A stretch of DNA of 64,000 bases from Nodosilinea sp. WJT8-NPBG4 (GCA_019359285.1 JAHHHQ010000036.1:124001-188000); one strand, 5' to 3'; positions 8,825 to 17,511 are shown, counted from the first letter of the stretch. Numbers and translations are program-made. The notes: a model not told the origin generated them from the sequence alone.

Positions 8825-9734
8825 CGTAGGCCATGCGCATAGACAGCGGCTTACGGCACTCGACACCACCCGTAGAAGCGCGGCAAATAACCTTAAAGGC
8901 CAGGTTAAACTGTTGAGTAGGTTGCTGATCAAAGTCACGGGGAACGTGATACTTAATCTTGTCAGCCCGCTTGCGCCAGCTAATCATGAGGTCAGTACCA
9001 CCAGTACCCTTACCAGCTAGGTAAGGGAGGGGCATGACGTTCTGAACACCCGCACGGGATGCCCGCTGAGTACGCAAGAACATCTCTAGGATGGTGGTAT
9101 CAGACCCGGTTTGCATAGGAGTTGAGCTAATCTGCTCAAACTGCGCTACAGGCAAACCAATATTCTCAGGAATCTCTACCATGTTGGTAGCTACTTTTGT
9201 GGCGCTAGCAAAGTTAACTAGGTCACGGTAGATTTTATCGGGGGTTTTAGATGCCCAAGTCGTACCAGACGCAGTACCGTCATTTAGTACAGTCGCGGTA
9301 GGCACGTTGGGATGGTTCAGGAAACCCAGTAGATTGTTGGCAGTATCGCCATCGTACCCGATGAAATCTAGCTTAGCTTCGATTACATCGCGGGCTGCAA
9401 TGGCCATAGAAGCATCGAGGTTGGTTCTAGCGTATTGAGCGCTTTCTAGGTCATCCAACGTATAGGAATAACCATCGGCGATAGTACGAACGTACCCTAC
9501 CCGCTCTTCTGCATTCAGATCCACCATGGGAATGTCATCCCCACCGTTGGCGAGGATTTTAGCTTCCCCTACATAAGTCAGCAGTTTGTAGGAATAAGTC
9601 CGAGCACCAATAGGGATTTCAGAAGATACAGGAAGAATGGCACCAGAAGCCATGAGCCTTTCTGGAAAATCCTGCTCAACAACTTGGGTTTGAACGTATT
9701 TAAGTTGGTCGCGAAGAAAAAGAGAAGAAACCAT
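8817..9734 (-). CDS. Major capsid protein (DUF2184 family)
   Basis: 305 residues. It matches the DUF2184 capsid group: N-terminal IPIGARTYSYKLLTYVGEAK, middle DDIPMVDLNAEERVGYVRTI and DVIEAKLDFIGYDGDTANNL. This is an HK97-fold shell protein. Strong ribosome binding site AGGAG about 8 nt before ATG 9734. It follows the DUF2190-like decoration gene and the DUF2213 scaffold gene, the order seen in this capsid group. Confidence 0.85.
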   Translation of the reverse strand: MVSSLFLRDQLKYVQTQVVEQDFPERLMASGAILPVSSEIPIGARTYSYKLLTYVGEAKILANGGDDIPMVDLNAEERVGYVRTIADGYSYTLDDLESAQYARTNLDASMAIAARDVIEAKLDFIGYDGDTANNLLGFLNHPNVPTATVLNDGTASGTTWASKTPDKIYRDLVNFASATKVATNMVEIPENIGLPVAQFEQISSTPMQTGSDTTILEMFLRTQRASRAGVQNVMPLPYLAGKGTGGTDLMISWRKRADKIKYHVPRDFDQQPTQQFNLAFKVICRASTGGVECRKPLSMRMAYGI

Positions 9735-9745
9735 AATTATTACTC

Positions 9746-10285
9746 CTATGCCGTGGGCATATTAATGCGTAGAGGAACAAGCCCAGCAGCCGTAACCGCT
9801 TCAGTAAATCGAGCACCTGGTACAGCAAAAGCGCCAGTGGTATCGGCGTTATTGCGGAAACGTCCAATTACCGTATTACCACCAGAAACTACTGCACGGG
9901 TAAACACAGGGCTGGTAGGGTTAACCGCAACTTCGGCGTAAACGTAAAGAGAACCTTTAATCATCACAGGAATGGGAGTACCTGGAAGATAGTACATGTC
10001 TTGGGTGGAGTTCACCACACCAAGGCCATCTACAACACCTTGCAGTTCCTCATTACGCACTTTCTCAACAATACCTGCAAGGGTAAAGCCAGTGATAGCG
10101 GTGGGGTGAATAACGCGAGGGCGACCACTAGCATCTTCAGCATAGGACGTAGTAAATGCTACAGCCCGTCCAGGGTACACAATGGTTTCACTGTAACAAG
10201 TAATGATTTCTTTAGGGCCGACACCGTAGGAAAGACCTTCTTCCCCAACAGCGTGAGTAAATCCGTAAGTCGTTTGAATAGGCAT
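9746..10285 (-). CDS. Capsid decoration/cement protein (DUF2190-like)
   Basis: 179 residues, beta-rich, between scaffold and capsid genes. Features such as YPGRAVAFTTSYAEDASGRP and PGTPIPVMIKGSLYVYAEVA fit small capsid stabilising proteins found beside DUF2184 capsids. GAGG precedes the ATG by about 10 nt. Confidence 0.65.
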   Translation of the reverse strand: MPIQTTYGFTHAVGEEGLSYGVGPKEIITCYSETIVYPGRAVAFTTSYAEDASGRPRVIHPTAITGFTLAGIVEKVRNEELQGVVDGLGVVNSTQDMYYLPGTPIPVMIKGSLYVYAEVAVNPTSPVFTRAVVSGGNTVIGRFRNNADTTGAFAVPGARFTEAVTAAGLVPLRINMPTA

Positions 10286-10286
10286 A

Positions 10287-11720
10287 TTAATTCATGGCCT
10301 CGCGTACAGGTTTCATAGAACGTTCCCGACGCTTTTTAGCGATAGGAGATTCTTTTTCTTTAGAGCCGCTTGCATAGTTAGCCCCGCCATACGTACCACT
10401 ATCGGCACGTTCTTCCGCAGCATCTTCTACAGTTTCGCCACTATCCTTACGGGCTTGATTAATCATTTCCAGAAGAGACATGGAAATGTTTTCTTGAGCG
10501 TCTGCACGTTCAGCAGTTTCTTCTTTTTCTGGCTCAGTAACAACAGTGCTAGGTTGAAGCGCAGTATACAAACCGGCAACATAACCAGAGTCACTATTAA
10601 AGCGCTCATTTTGCGCCAATTCAGGCTTTTGGGAAAGCAAATATAGGCGCTGAATGTTGGTAGAATCTAGTTTGAAGTCAGGGGTAAAATCAGAATCCTT
10701 ACGGATTACAGGAAGCACCGTAGACCACAACTCAATTCGTTCTGACATTTGCTCAGCCATAGTCGCTGCCTGTTCATCGGCATTAAACTTAGGAGCTTTC
10801 TCAGCATCGGATAGCTTAGCTTCTACAACTTCAAGCAAGCCATCTTTACGACTGGACTCAGTTTTAACAGTTACTAGCTCATTTTCTAGTGCAGTCTTTT
10901 CAGACTTAGTAGAATTAAGTTCAGTTTCAAGATTGTCTAGACGGGTTTGAAGGTCTGCAACAGATGCGGCTAGCGCTGCACTATCGTCACCATCAACGTT
11001 AAATACCCGGTTTTTAATCGGAATGGAAGTAGGCATACGCTTACCTTTTTGAATGTTTACGAGTTGATTAGTTAAATCAATTATAGATTTACTAAAAACA
11101 GTTTGATTTGAACTATCTAATCTATTGAGGATTGAATTAATGTATTCCTCATCAAAATCAGTTTTATAAATGTCAGGGTCAGAATTTATCCATAGCTCAC
11201 TATCAGTTGAATCCAACTTAAATGAAACTTCTGGGCCATGTCGCCCTCGCGTACATGCCGCAATATGATTGGCAATCCTCCCACCTTGACAATAAGGGTC
11301 TGATTCAGACCCGTCACCTTGAATTAGCGTGGTGCTATACCCTGGTGAAATCTGAGAGTAGGTGCCATCTTTAACGCTGTTGATCAAACTTCGATCAACT
11401 AGCGTAGCGACAATGCCTAAAAACTCACTATCCTCAACAACCATGTGATGGCCAGTCATACCTTTAAGATATTTAGTAGTGTTATCACTGTTTAATATCT
11501 CTGGAGGATGACCTTTAGTAACTGGAACCATTTTGAAAGAATCCAAAGTTTCCCTACTAAAAAGGTGCTCTGGCCTAATGATTTCAGTTCTACTAGTACC
11601 GTCTTGGTTGATGTACTTTAATGGATAATTAGCACGGCCAATTCTGCCATAAATTCTCAAGTGACCATTGCTAGTCTCTTGAGATTTAAGAATAGGAGTA
11701 GAATCTTGCCTAAATTGCAT
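10287..11720 (-). CDS. Prohead protease/scaffold (DUF2213)
   Basis: About 477 residues. The N-terminal half is DUF2213-like: HLRIYGRIGRANYPLKY, then VTKGHPPEI, then TYSQISPGYSTTL and a conserved HIAACTRGRHGPE. Residues about 245-310 are a heptad-rich coiled coil typical of a scaffolding core; the C-terminus is charged. The product would template procapsid assembly and be cleaved off. ATG 11720 is preferred to TTG 11729; neither has a clear ribosome binding site. Confidence 0.75.
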   Translation of the reverse strand: MQFRQDSTPILKSQETSNGHLRIYGRIGRANYPLKYINQDGTSRTEIIRPEHLFSRETLDSFKMVPVTKGHPPEILNSDNTTKYLKGMTGHHMVVEDSEFLGIVATLVDRSLINSVKDGTYSQISPGYSTTLIQGDGSESDPYCQGGRIANHIAACTRGRHGPEVSFKLDSTDSELWINSDPDIYKTDFDEEYINSILNRLDSSNQTVFSKSIIDLTNQLVNIQKGKRMPTSIPIKNRVFNVDGDDSAALAASVADLQTRLDNLETELNSTKSEKTALENELVTVKTESSRKDGLLEVVEAKLSDAEKAPKFNADEQAATMAEQMSERIELWSTVLPVIRKDSDFTPDFKLDSTNIQRLYLLSQKPELAQNERFNSDSGYVAGLYTALQPSTVVTEPEKEETAERADAQENISMSLLEMINQARKDSGETVEDAAEERADSGTYGGANYASGSKEKESPIAKKRRERSMKPVREAMN

Positions 11721-11862
11721 GTAAAACAATGCATAGATATTTCTAATAATAAAGTACTATTACTCAATTGTGTTTAATGCTAGATGTTATCTACTAGCCG
11801 ATTATTGCTACTTATTTAATATTAAGCTACAATTAGATAAATGGGTTAAAAATTTAGGAATA

Positions 11863-12894
11863 ATGACTAGAAAGCTTGACCGCGCATTTGTTAAAAATGA
11901 AATTGAAAATGTAGGGTATAGCCTAAATAGCACTTATATAAATTCTCAGTCTAAATTAACTATTATTTGCGATAAAGGTCACACTAACCAACTAGCGTGG
12001 AGTAAATGGAAAAGTGGATCTAGGTGTAAAACATGTAAAGGTATCGAATTTGCAAATTCTCTAAGAAATGACCCTAATCATATAAAACAAGAAATTGAAG
12101 CAGAGGGATGGTTAGTACACGATTTGTATCACGACGCTAAAGTAAAAATGAAAGTTACGTGTCCTAGAGGTCATGAAACATCTATATGTTGGTCTAACTG
12201 GAAAGCTGGTAAAAGGTGCGGATTATGCGCAAGGGTAAATAATGGTAATAAACTTAGACTAACTTCTGACTTTGTCAAAGTTAGTGTTGAAGCAGAAAAC
12301 TACGTTCTTAATAGCGTCTATAAAGGTTCTAAAACACATTTAGACATGACCTGCAAAAACGGTCATTCTATTTCCATGACTTGGGATAATTGGAACGCTG
12401 GAAAACGCTGTGGTAAGTGCAACGGTAAACATAAGACTACGGAAGAAGTCTCTAAAGCTTTTGCGTTAGAAGGTTGTACGCTTTTATCTCAATACGAAAG
12501 AAATAACAAGAAACTAGATTTTATCTGCCCTCAGGGTCACAGACATTCGATAACTTGGGCTGATTGGATAAGTGGTAGTAGGTGTGCAAAGTGCGCTGGT
12601 TATGGGTTTAATCCAAATAAACCAGCAAGTCTCTATTATCTAAAGTTTATAGTTGACTCAACACCTTATTACAAATTAGGAATTACTAACAGAACAATTC
12701 AAGAACGATATGCCCGTGAAAGGCTACCATATACAATATTAAAAGAGAATAGATACCTTTTTGGCAGTCTAGCCAAACAAAAAGAATCCGCACTATTAAA
12801 AAAGTTTAGCAATTACCTATACAAAGGTTTGCCAATTCTAAAAGACGGAAATACAGAAATTTTCATTAAGGACGTTCTTAAACTCGATGCATAA
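11863..12894 (+). CDS. Homing-type endonuclease: four treble-clef modules plus GIY-YIG-like nuclease
   Basis: 343 residues from ATG 11863, which has AGGA six nt upstream; an upstream in-frame ATG at 11770 lies in the promoter region and is not preferred. Four tandem CxxGH...W...GxxCxxC modules are followed by a C-terminal GIY-YIG-like domain (LYYLKF, KLGITNRTIQERY, DGNTEIF). It is a shorter paralogue of the gene at 4848. It overlaps the following XRE gene by 8 nt, so the endonuclease and regulator are translationally coupled. Confidence 0.8.
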   Translation: MTRKLDRAFVKNEIENVGYSLNSTYINSQSKLTIICDKGHTNQLAWSKWKSGSRCKTCKGIEFANSLRNDPNHIKQEIEAEGWLVHDLYHDAKVKMKVTCPRGHETSICWSNWKAGKRCGLCARVNNGNKLRLTSDFVKVSVEAENYVLNSVYKGSKTHLDMTCKNGHSISMTWDNWNAGKRCGKCNGKHKTTEEVSKAFALEGCTLLSQYERNNKKLDFICPQGHRHSITWADWISGSRCAKCAGYGFNPNKPASLYYLKFIVDSTPYYKLGITNRTIQERYARERLPYTILKENRYLFGSLAKQKESALLKKFSNYLYKGLPILKDGNTEIFIKDVLKLDA

Positions 12895-13111
12895 CGAAAA
12901 TACTATTCACGCTAATCTAAAAGCCCTCAGAAACACTACAAACAAAAGTCAATCTACACTAGCTAAAGAATTAAACCTCAGCGTGGATGCTTACAGAAAA
13001 TGGGAGCATGGTAAGAAGTCTATTGATATTTTAGATTGTCACCGCTTAGCTGATGTTTTTGAACTTACACCAGTAGAAATATTTATCCAACTAAACAAAG
13101 GACTCCTATAA
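12887..13111 (+). CDS. XRE-family HTH regulator
   Basis: 74 residues with a Cro/CI-type helix-turn-helix: SQSTLAKELNLSVDAYRKWEHGKKSID is the Q-x-x-x-A-x-x-x-x-(8)-W-E-x-G signature. It begins inside the endonuclease gene and its stop shares a base with the next start, forming a tight plus-strand operon. It is a candidate repressor of the insertion cassette or of the recurrent palindromes. Confidence 0.85.
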   Translation: MHNENTIHANLKALRNTTNKSQSTLAKELNLSVDAYRKWEHGKKSIDILDCHRLADVFELTPVEIFIQLNKGLL

Positions 13112-13485
13112 TGGAAAACCCTAACGCTTTTCACATCAACCTAAAAACATATACTGAAAATAACTTTGCTTTAGACTATAAGCCTGCTATTGCTGATGGC
13201 ATTGAACGTTGGCTTATTATGTATAACACACCAGTAATTATTGAATGTTCAGAAGTAAATACAATATTCACCATTTACCTAAACAGTCTTTTAGCTGATT
13301 TAATTCATCGTCTAGGTGTAGAACGTAGCGGTTCAATGGTTTCATTCAGTAATTTAAGTGAATTAAATAATAGAGTATTGGAACTTAGCCGTAAACACGT
13401 TTTTAATTACTTTAATGACCCTAAATATAAAGAAGCGGTAGATAGCATTCAGGGTAGTGTAATTGGGGTATTTGATGATAACTAA
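13111..13485 (+). CDS. STAS-like (DUF4325-type?) small protein, copy 1
   Basis: 124 residues. A beta strand VIIECSEVNTIF is followed by a helix NSLLADLIHRLG, resembling the STAS-like DUF4325 fold, and the C-terminal NYFNDPKYKEAVDSIQGSV is shared with the protein at 13739 (DPRYKHAVELLESNV). Probable paralogues. Function unknown; DUF4325 proteins often sit beside regulators, as here. Confidence 0.5.
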   Translation: MENPNAFHINLKTYTENNFALDYKPAIADGIERWLIMYNTPVIIECSEVNTIFTIYLNSLLADLIHRLGVERSGSMVSFSNLSELNNRVLELSRKHVFNYFNDPKYKEAVDSIQGSVIGVFDDN

Positions 13486-13490
13486 AATAG

Positions 13491-13520
13491 TTGCACATGT
13501 CGGTAAATATTAGATATAAT
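13491..13520 (+). promoter_or_regulatory. Sigma70-like promoter with embedded phage motif
   Basis: TTGCAC at 13491-13496, 18-bp spacer, TATAAT at 13515-13520, with AATATTAGAT overlapping the -10 region. It drives the gene at 13549. Confidence 0.7.
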
Positions 13521-13548
13521 AAGTGTATTCTTTAGGATTAAACAAACA

Positions 13549-13749
13549 ATGCTTGCTGTATGGCCAGGTGATTTAGTCCGGTACAAAGGTAAAAGTTTTG
13601 GTGGAAAACCTGATATATTTGAAATTGTAGAATATGACCCTATCCTAAAGATTGCATTATTTAAAAATACTAGAAGCGGTTTGGCTGCTGGATGGGGGCC
13701 AATCAGCGACTTAATCTTAATAAAGTCAGGTAAAAAAATTGATAATTGA
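13549..13749 (+). CDS. Small KOW/SH3-like protein, function unknown
   Basis: 66 residues beginning MLAVWPGDLVRYKGKSFGGK, a pattern of small beta-barrel (SH3/KOW-like) proteins. It follows a good promoter and overlaps the next gene by 11 nt. Confidence 0.55.
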   Translation: MLAVWPGDLVRYKGKSFGGKPDIFEIVEYDPILKIALFKNTRSGLAAGWGPISDLILIKSGKKIDN

Positions 13750-14086
13750 AGTTTACAAATACACAGGGCGTTACGCATTAGCCTACGATTACCCTCCATG
13801 TAGACATTTAATTAAAGACTCAATCAAATTAGTACATAAGTGGAATTACCCTGTAAAATTTGATTTAACTTCAGTGGAATTGCTTTTACCAGAATTCGCT
13901 ACTGATATGCTCAAAGACTTCTACACAACTTTAGGATATAAAAAGCCTAAAAAGTTTGTCAATTGGATTAATGGCAATGATTTAGTAACTGCCATTTGTG
14001 AATCAAGTTTATTGCATGTTGATACTTGGTGGCGTGACCCTAGGTATAAACATGCGGTTGAGTTGTTGGAATCGAATGTAGTTTAA
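13739..14086 (+). CDS. STAS-like (DUF4325-type?) small protein, copy 2
   Basis: 115 residues, paralogous in layout to the protein at 13111: strand VKFDLTSVELLLPEF, helix ATDMLKDFYTTLG, and the shared C-terminal DPRYKHAVELLESNV. It ends 3 nt before the convergent minor head gene. Confidence 0.5.
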   Translation: MIIEVYKYTGRYALAYDYPPCRHLIKDSIKLVHKWNYPVKFDLTSVELLLPEFATDMLKDFYTTLGYKKPKKFVNWINGNDLVTAICESSLLHVDTWWRDPRYKHAVELLESNVV

Positions 14087-14088
14087 GG

Positions 14089-14775
14089 TTAAACGCTCAA
14101 TCCCCTAGCTACCGCTTCTTCTAAAGTTAATTGAATTAATTCGCAGCGGCACCGATTGTAACAAGTGCAATCCTGAGAAGGAAGAGGTAACACCCCTAGC
14201 TTCTGTATGCCTCTAGAAGCGTGGGCAATACAACTACCGCAGTGTCTAGCTAAAGGGTCTAATACTCTCACCTCCCAGGGCTTATCACGCGCCCTATCGC
14301 GTTTCATCTGCCAATAGGATTGTTGCCCACTGTCAGCATACATAGCTAATCGTTGTTTCAATCTAGCTACTGAAACATTACCAGCCTCAATATCCATTGC
14401 AAGGAATTTCAGGCCGTATCGTTTTCCATCCTCCCCAATGCCTGAGTAATATTGATTTTTAAGTTTCCTAGCAATTGTTAAAAAGTCATTTGAAGTTAAA
14501 TATTCAGATCCACCCGCTCCTAAAATGCCACTCGAAACATGTATATGCTTCAAATGCTCAGCAGCCCTTAATTGAAATTGAAATAAAGTAATCTCACCAC
14601 TTTCTAACTTATCAGCAAGTTCAATTAATTTAACTTTCTCACGTTCAATATACCCTTTTGTTAAATTTAAGGCGGCTTCTTTTTTAAGAAATTGACCAGT
14701 ATCAATATAGCGATACCGCTTTACACGGGGGTCAAATCTTACATTTGGGGTAATAGCGTCAATATTAAATTCCAT
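14089..14775 (-). CDS. Phage minor head / head morphogenesis protein
   Basis: 228 residues. The C-terminal ARHCGSCIAHASRG and the Cys cluster CTCYNRCRC match the Cys-rich end of MuF/SPP1 gp7-like minor head proteins. Such proteins associate with the portal and are sometimes ejected with DNA. It lies about 9 kb from the portal gene, an unusual separation. Confidence 0.65.
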   Translation of the reverse strand: MEFNIDAITPNVRFDPRVKRYRYIDTGQFLKKEAALNLTKGYIEREKVKLIELADKLESGEITLFQFQLRAAEHLKHIHVSSGILGAGGSEYLTSNDFLTIARKLKNQYYSGIGEDGKRYGLKFLAMDIEAGNVSVARLKQRLAMYADSGQQSYWQMKRDRARDKPWEVRVLDPLARHCGSCIAHASRGIQKLGVLPLPSQDCTCYNRCRCELIQLTLEEAVARGLSV

Positions 14776-14812
14776 TTGAATTAAAATAAAGTTATACCAC
14801 TATTTTAATTGA

Positions 14813-15130
14813 ATGACTTTAATACACTTTGAGGAACAAGACCCAAAGAAATTAATTAAAAGTCAAAGGGCAGAAATATTAAATCACTTTAAGCATACTT
14901 GTGTTTATTGCAAATCAAAAACTAAGCACATGACTATAGATCATGTGATACCCATTAAATATGGTGGCAGTGAAAGAACTTCAAATAAAGTAACTGCGTG
15001 CCGTAGTTGTAATTTAGATAAAGCTCATGAGCCTTGGATTCCTTGGTATAGGCGACAATCTTTTTATGATGCTGTAACTGAGGTTTTTATTAAAGAATGG
15101 ATTGATGTTGAGTTGAGAGAAGCGAGTTAA
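14813..15130 (+). CDS. HNH endonuclease
   Basis: 105 residues. HNH motif: CVYCKSKTKHMTIDHVIPIKYGG, then N and ACRSCNLDK, with paired CxxC zinc ligands and the catalytic DHVIP. It is free-standing and divergent from the minor head gene, so likely a homing or packaging-associated nuclease. Confidence 0.9.
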   Translation: MTLIHFEEQDPKKLIKSQRAEILNHFKHTCVYCKSKTKHMTIDHVIPIKYGGSERTSNKVTACRSCNLDKAHEPWIPWYRRQSFYDAVTEVFIKEWIDVELREAS

Positions 15131-15288
15131 ACGTACAACGCAACTATGCAAATTACAACGCCAGTAACAATACTGGCAAAACCCCATACCTTTTTATAAA
15201 AAGAATTTCGCCATCCACACAACCATTCAAACCCACTTAAAATCAAGCTGAATCCAATAAAGCCTAAAAATGTACCTACAATTATCAT
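15127..15288 (-). CDS. Small two-TM membrane protein
   Basis: 53 residues from ATG 15288. Two hydrophobic segments (IIVGTFLGFIGFSLIL and FASIVTGVVICIVALYV) are separated by a short basic loop. It overlaps the convergent HNH stop by 4 nt and the nuclease stop codon upstream. Possible accessory lysis or membrane factor; function unknown. Confidence 0.6.
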   Translation of the reverse strand: MIIVGTFLGFIGFSLILSGFEWLCGWRNSFYKKVWGFASIVTGVVICIVALYV

Positions 15289-16040
15289 TTAATTAAAAGT
15301 CCCATTTGTTTGTACTTTCTAAACCTATCGCGGTACATATCTAGGTAAAACTCAAGTTCACTTTTATCTAAAGTGAAAATTTGCGGTTCATGCTCAGGTA
15401 CAGCAATAACAATTTTTGCTTGTTCAATAGGAGCGCATTCATTTTTATAAACGTGATTAAAGGCTGTAGCGTATGCTCCAGCTTGCATTAAATAACCTTC
15501 AATCCATTCTTTCTTTTTAGGCTTACCTTTATTCTTTCCCTTACCTGGCTTAGAAGTCTTCCAGTCTAATAGCGTTACAATCCCGTCTACTATGCCTACC
15601 GAGTCCATTCTGCCAGCGTAGCAGCCAGGAAACCACACTACAGACTCAGTTAATATGAAATGCTCAACAGTCACTAAAAACTGTTCTAGGCTGTACCACC
15701 AATCAGCCCATATATCAGAATCAACTATTACCTTTTTACCCGCTTGAAAATCCTCAGCTTTAGCGTGAGTCCAATTACCTCTATCTAATGAATCATCGTT
15801 AGGGTTTTCAGTCCTCCACTTTTTGAAAAATTCCTTTTTCTCCGGTGGATCAGTATTGCTACAAACAGTAGTAACTGAAGGCAGGAACTCATAGTAGGGC
15901 AGGTACTTTTTTACTTCAGATGGATAAAGTTTATCTGTTTTAAGTTCAAATTCCTTAGGAATGCTATCAACTAAAGGAACCGTGTAATGCCGCTTCCAAT
16001 TGATAGACACCGTTTGATAATCGTATGATTGTAATTTCAT
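15285..16040 (-). CDS. PD-(D/E)XK nuclease (RecB/Cas4-like exonuclease)
   Basis: 251 residues. Motifs: CYAGRMDSVGIVDG then VTLLDWKTSK, the G-x-x-D...D-x-K core, followed by EGYLMQAGAYATAF, matching the Q-x-x-x-Y motif of RecB-family nucleases. With the phage ERF annealase and SSB it could resect DNA ends for recombination, though it lies among late-region small genes. Confidence 0.8.
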   Translation of the reverse strand: MKLQSYDYQTVSINWKRHYTVPLVDSIPKEFELKTDKLYPSEVKKYLPYYEFLPSVTTVCSNTDPPEKKEFFKKWRTENPNDDSLDRGNWTHAKAEDFQAGKKVIVDSDIWADWWYSLEQFLVTVEHFILTESVVWFPGCYAGRMDSVGIVDGIVTLLDWKTSKPGKGKNKGKPKKKEWIEGYLMQAGAYATAFNHVYKNECAPIEQAKIVIAVPEHEPQIFTLDKSELEFYLDMYRDRFRKYKQMGLLIK

Positions 16041-16044
16041 TCCT

Positions 16045-16206
16045 TTATTTATTCTTAAGTAGGTTAATTAAACGTGCAAGGTCATCATTAGATAACTTAC
16101 CTAGTAACCTTTGATATTTAAGCAAGTCGCCTACATATAACGCCTCTATTGTTTCAGATAACGTAGATGACATTGGCGCAAGGTTGGCAGCATCAGGAAG
16201 GCTCAT
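16045..16206 (-). CDS. Small protein, unknown
   Basis: 53 residues from ATG 16206 to TAA 16045, helical and Leu-rich (GDLLKYQRLLGKLSNDDLARLINLLKNK). No recognised family. It lies in an unbroken minus-strand series of small genes. Confidence 0.5.
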   Translation of the reverse strand: MSLPDAANLAPMSSTLSETIEALYVGDLLKYQRLLGKLSNDDLARLINLLKNK

Positions 16207-16209
16207 TAA

Positions 16210-16401
16210 TTAGTCCTTATTTAAGTAAAATGTCGTTATACACCCCAAGTATATGGTAACTAACGTTAGTTGTGCAATATCAGATGCACTTAAAAAGCCG
16301 TCTAACATCCCAGTATATAACCGCTCAGACCCACCAAATAGGAAACTAGCTAGTAAAAAGTCTTTACTACCCTTTTGGAACAGCTCTATTAAATTGTCCA
16401 T
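16210..16401 (-). CDS. Small membrane protein, unknown
   Basis: 63 residues. Hydrophobic segments around residues 14-25 and 41-58 (IAQLTLVTIYLGCITTFYL) suggest one or two membrane spans. Stop and start are tightly packed with its neighbours. Together with the holin region downstream it could be lysis-related. Confidence 0.5.
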   Translation of the reverse strand: MDNLIELFQKGSKDFLLASFLFGGSERLYTGMLDGFLSASDIAQLTLVTIYLGCITTFYLNKD

Positions 16402-16653
16402 TTAATTCAAGTGTTCATTGGTAGTGATCCTATCAAAATCGGCATCCCTAGTAGATTCTGAATTATAAGCCCATTCAATATCACATCCCTCAAAAACAAT
16501 AGATGCAATACCATCATTGTCTGGATACCACCTCAATCTTGACTTTTTGATAGAGTTACACAGGCTTAGATTGACAGGGTTATTAGCTCTAGCATGTCCT
16601 CGGTATCTTGTACTTTCTACAGAACACTTAACAAAAAATGGATTAATACTCAT
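16402..16653 (-). CDS. Small protein, unknown
   Basis: 83 residues, beta-prone (RWYPDNDGIASIVFEGCDIEWAYN), immediately upstream of the membrane protein gene. No family recognised. Confidence 0.5.
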   Translation of the reverse strand: MSINPFFVKCSVESTRYRGHARANNPVNLSLCNSIKKSRLRWYPDNDGIASIVFEGCDIEWAYNSESTRDADFDRITTNEHLN

Positions 16654-16654
16654 T

Positions 16655-16849
16655 TTACTTTCCTTGATTGGGTGTTTCCTTCAATTTAGATTGAATTTGT
16701 TTAATGACATCATCAGCGCTTACTGAGTTCTCTAGGCGGTAACGTTCAATCTCAGTGTAGTTAATGGTTGCAGTTGGCATACGTCTACCTAATGAAACAG
16801 CCTCAATGTTACCACTATCTAATTGAATTGACAGTATGGGAATTACCAC
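16655..16849 (-). CDS. Small protein, unknown
   Basis: 64 residues with a helical C-terminus. Stop and start codons abut its neighbours within the same operon. Confidence 0.5.
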   Translation of the reverse strand: MVIPILSIQLDSGNIEAVSLGRRMPTATINYTEIERYRLENSVSADDVIKQIQSKLKETPNQGK

Positions 16850-17157
16850 TAGACGGATTTATCTAAATTTGATTCGTATAGATGTTGCTGCAATAGATAC
16901 CCTTTAAGTAACCACAATTGATCCTCGGCATCTTGTCTAGCAACAAAACGACCTACATCAAGATCAAAGTTATTAGGGTCTATACAAGCGCCTCTACCAG
17001 TAACAGCAAACCCGTTAGGTAATTTGTAAGATACAAGTAACTCTTTGCCCCAAAAAATATGCTCTGAGGTTTCAGAGGCGTCTAGCAAAGCGTTGATGCC
17101 TTCTATAGTTACTTTGTTGTCTGGATACCAAACAGAGTAATCTTTAGACATAATCAT
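16849..17157 (-). CDS. Small protein, unknown
   Basis: 102 residues. ATG at 17157, or more likely the in-frame ATG at 17151, which has AAGG at better spacing. YSVWYPDNKVTIEGINALL is partly echoed by the 83-residue neighbour (RWYPDNDG), hinting at a shared small domain. Function unknown. Confidence 0.5.
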   Translation of the reverse strand: MIMSKDYSVWYPDNKVTIEGINALLDASETSEHIFWGKELLVSYKLPNGFAVTGRGACIDPNNFDLDVGRFVARQDAEDQLWLLKGYLLQQHLYESNLDKSV

Positions 17158-17192
17158 CCTTAATTTAAAATATCTACGTTATAAGACTGGGG

Positions 17193-17273
17193 TTATAGCT
17201 TACCCTTAAATTGGTATCTAGCTTTTACAGTGAATACCCTTTTAGGTGGTATAGGTTCATATTCACTAGGCAT
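17193..17273 (-). CDS. Very small ORF, 26 residues
   Basis: ATG 17273 overlaps the stop of the 58-residue upstream gene by 8 nt; it encodes a short basic peptide ending VKARYQFKGKL. Coding status is uncertain. Confidence 0.3.
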   Translation of the reverse strand: MPSEYEPIPPKRVFTVKARYQFKGKL

Positions 17274-17442
17274 ACAAAACCTCTTGTTGAACAGAGCTAA
17301 CCAGTACGGACTTAGCAACTACCATCCAAGTTTCTTTTACTTCACTCTGCAAGTCTTCCCATACCGTAGTGTATTGCCCATTGAGAGTACACAACCAATA
17401 AGCGTTATAAGCTTCACTTGCGATTACTTCAATTGGAGTCAT
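17266..17442 (-). CDS. Small protein, 58 residues
   Basis: ATG 17442 to TAG 17266 encodes MTPIEVIASEAYNAYWLCTL and onward, an acidic helical phage-type peptide in line with the minus-strand operon. It fills the gap between the genes at 16849 and 17512 better than the antisense plus-strand ORF there. Confidence 0.5.
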   Translation of the reverse strand: MTPIEVIASEAYNAYWLCTLNGQYTTVWEDLQSEVKETWMVVAKSVLVSSVQQEVLYA

Positions 17443-17511
17443 AGGACTAAGTAAATTAGGTAAAAAATAACTTGAAAATCTAACAAGACAATATTTGTGA
17501 ATTGATAGATG

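Noticed and set aside
13482..13799. 105-aa minus-strand ORF
   Set aside because: Antisense to a gene with a good promoter and an overlapping downstream partner.
17230..17454. 74-aa plus-strand ORF
   Set aside because: Antisense to two packed small minus-strand genes that fit the local operon better.
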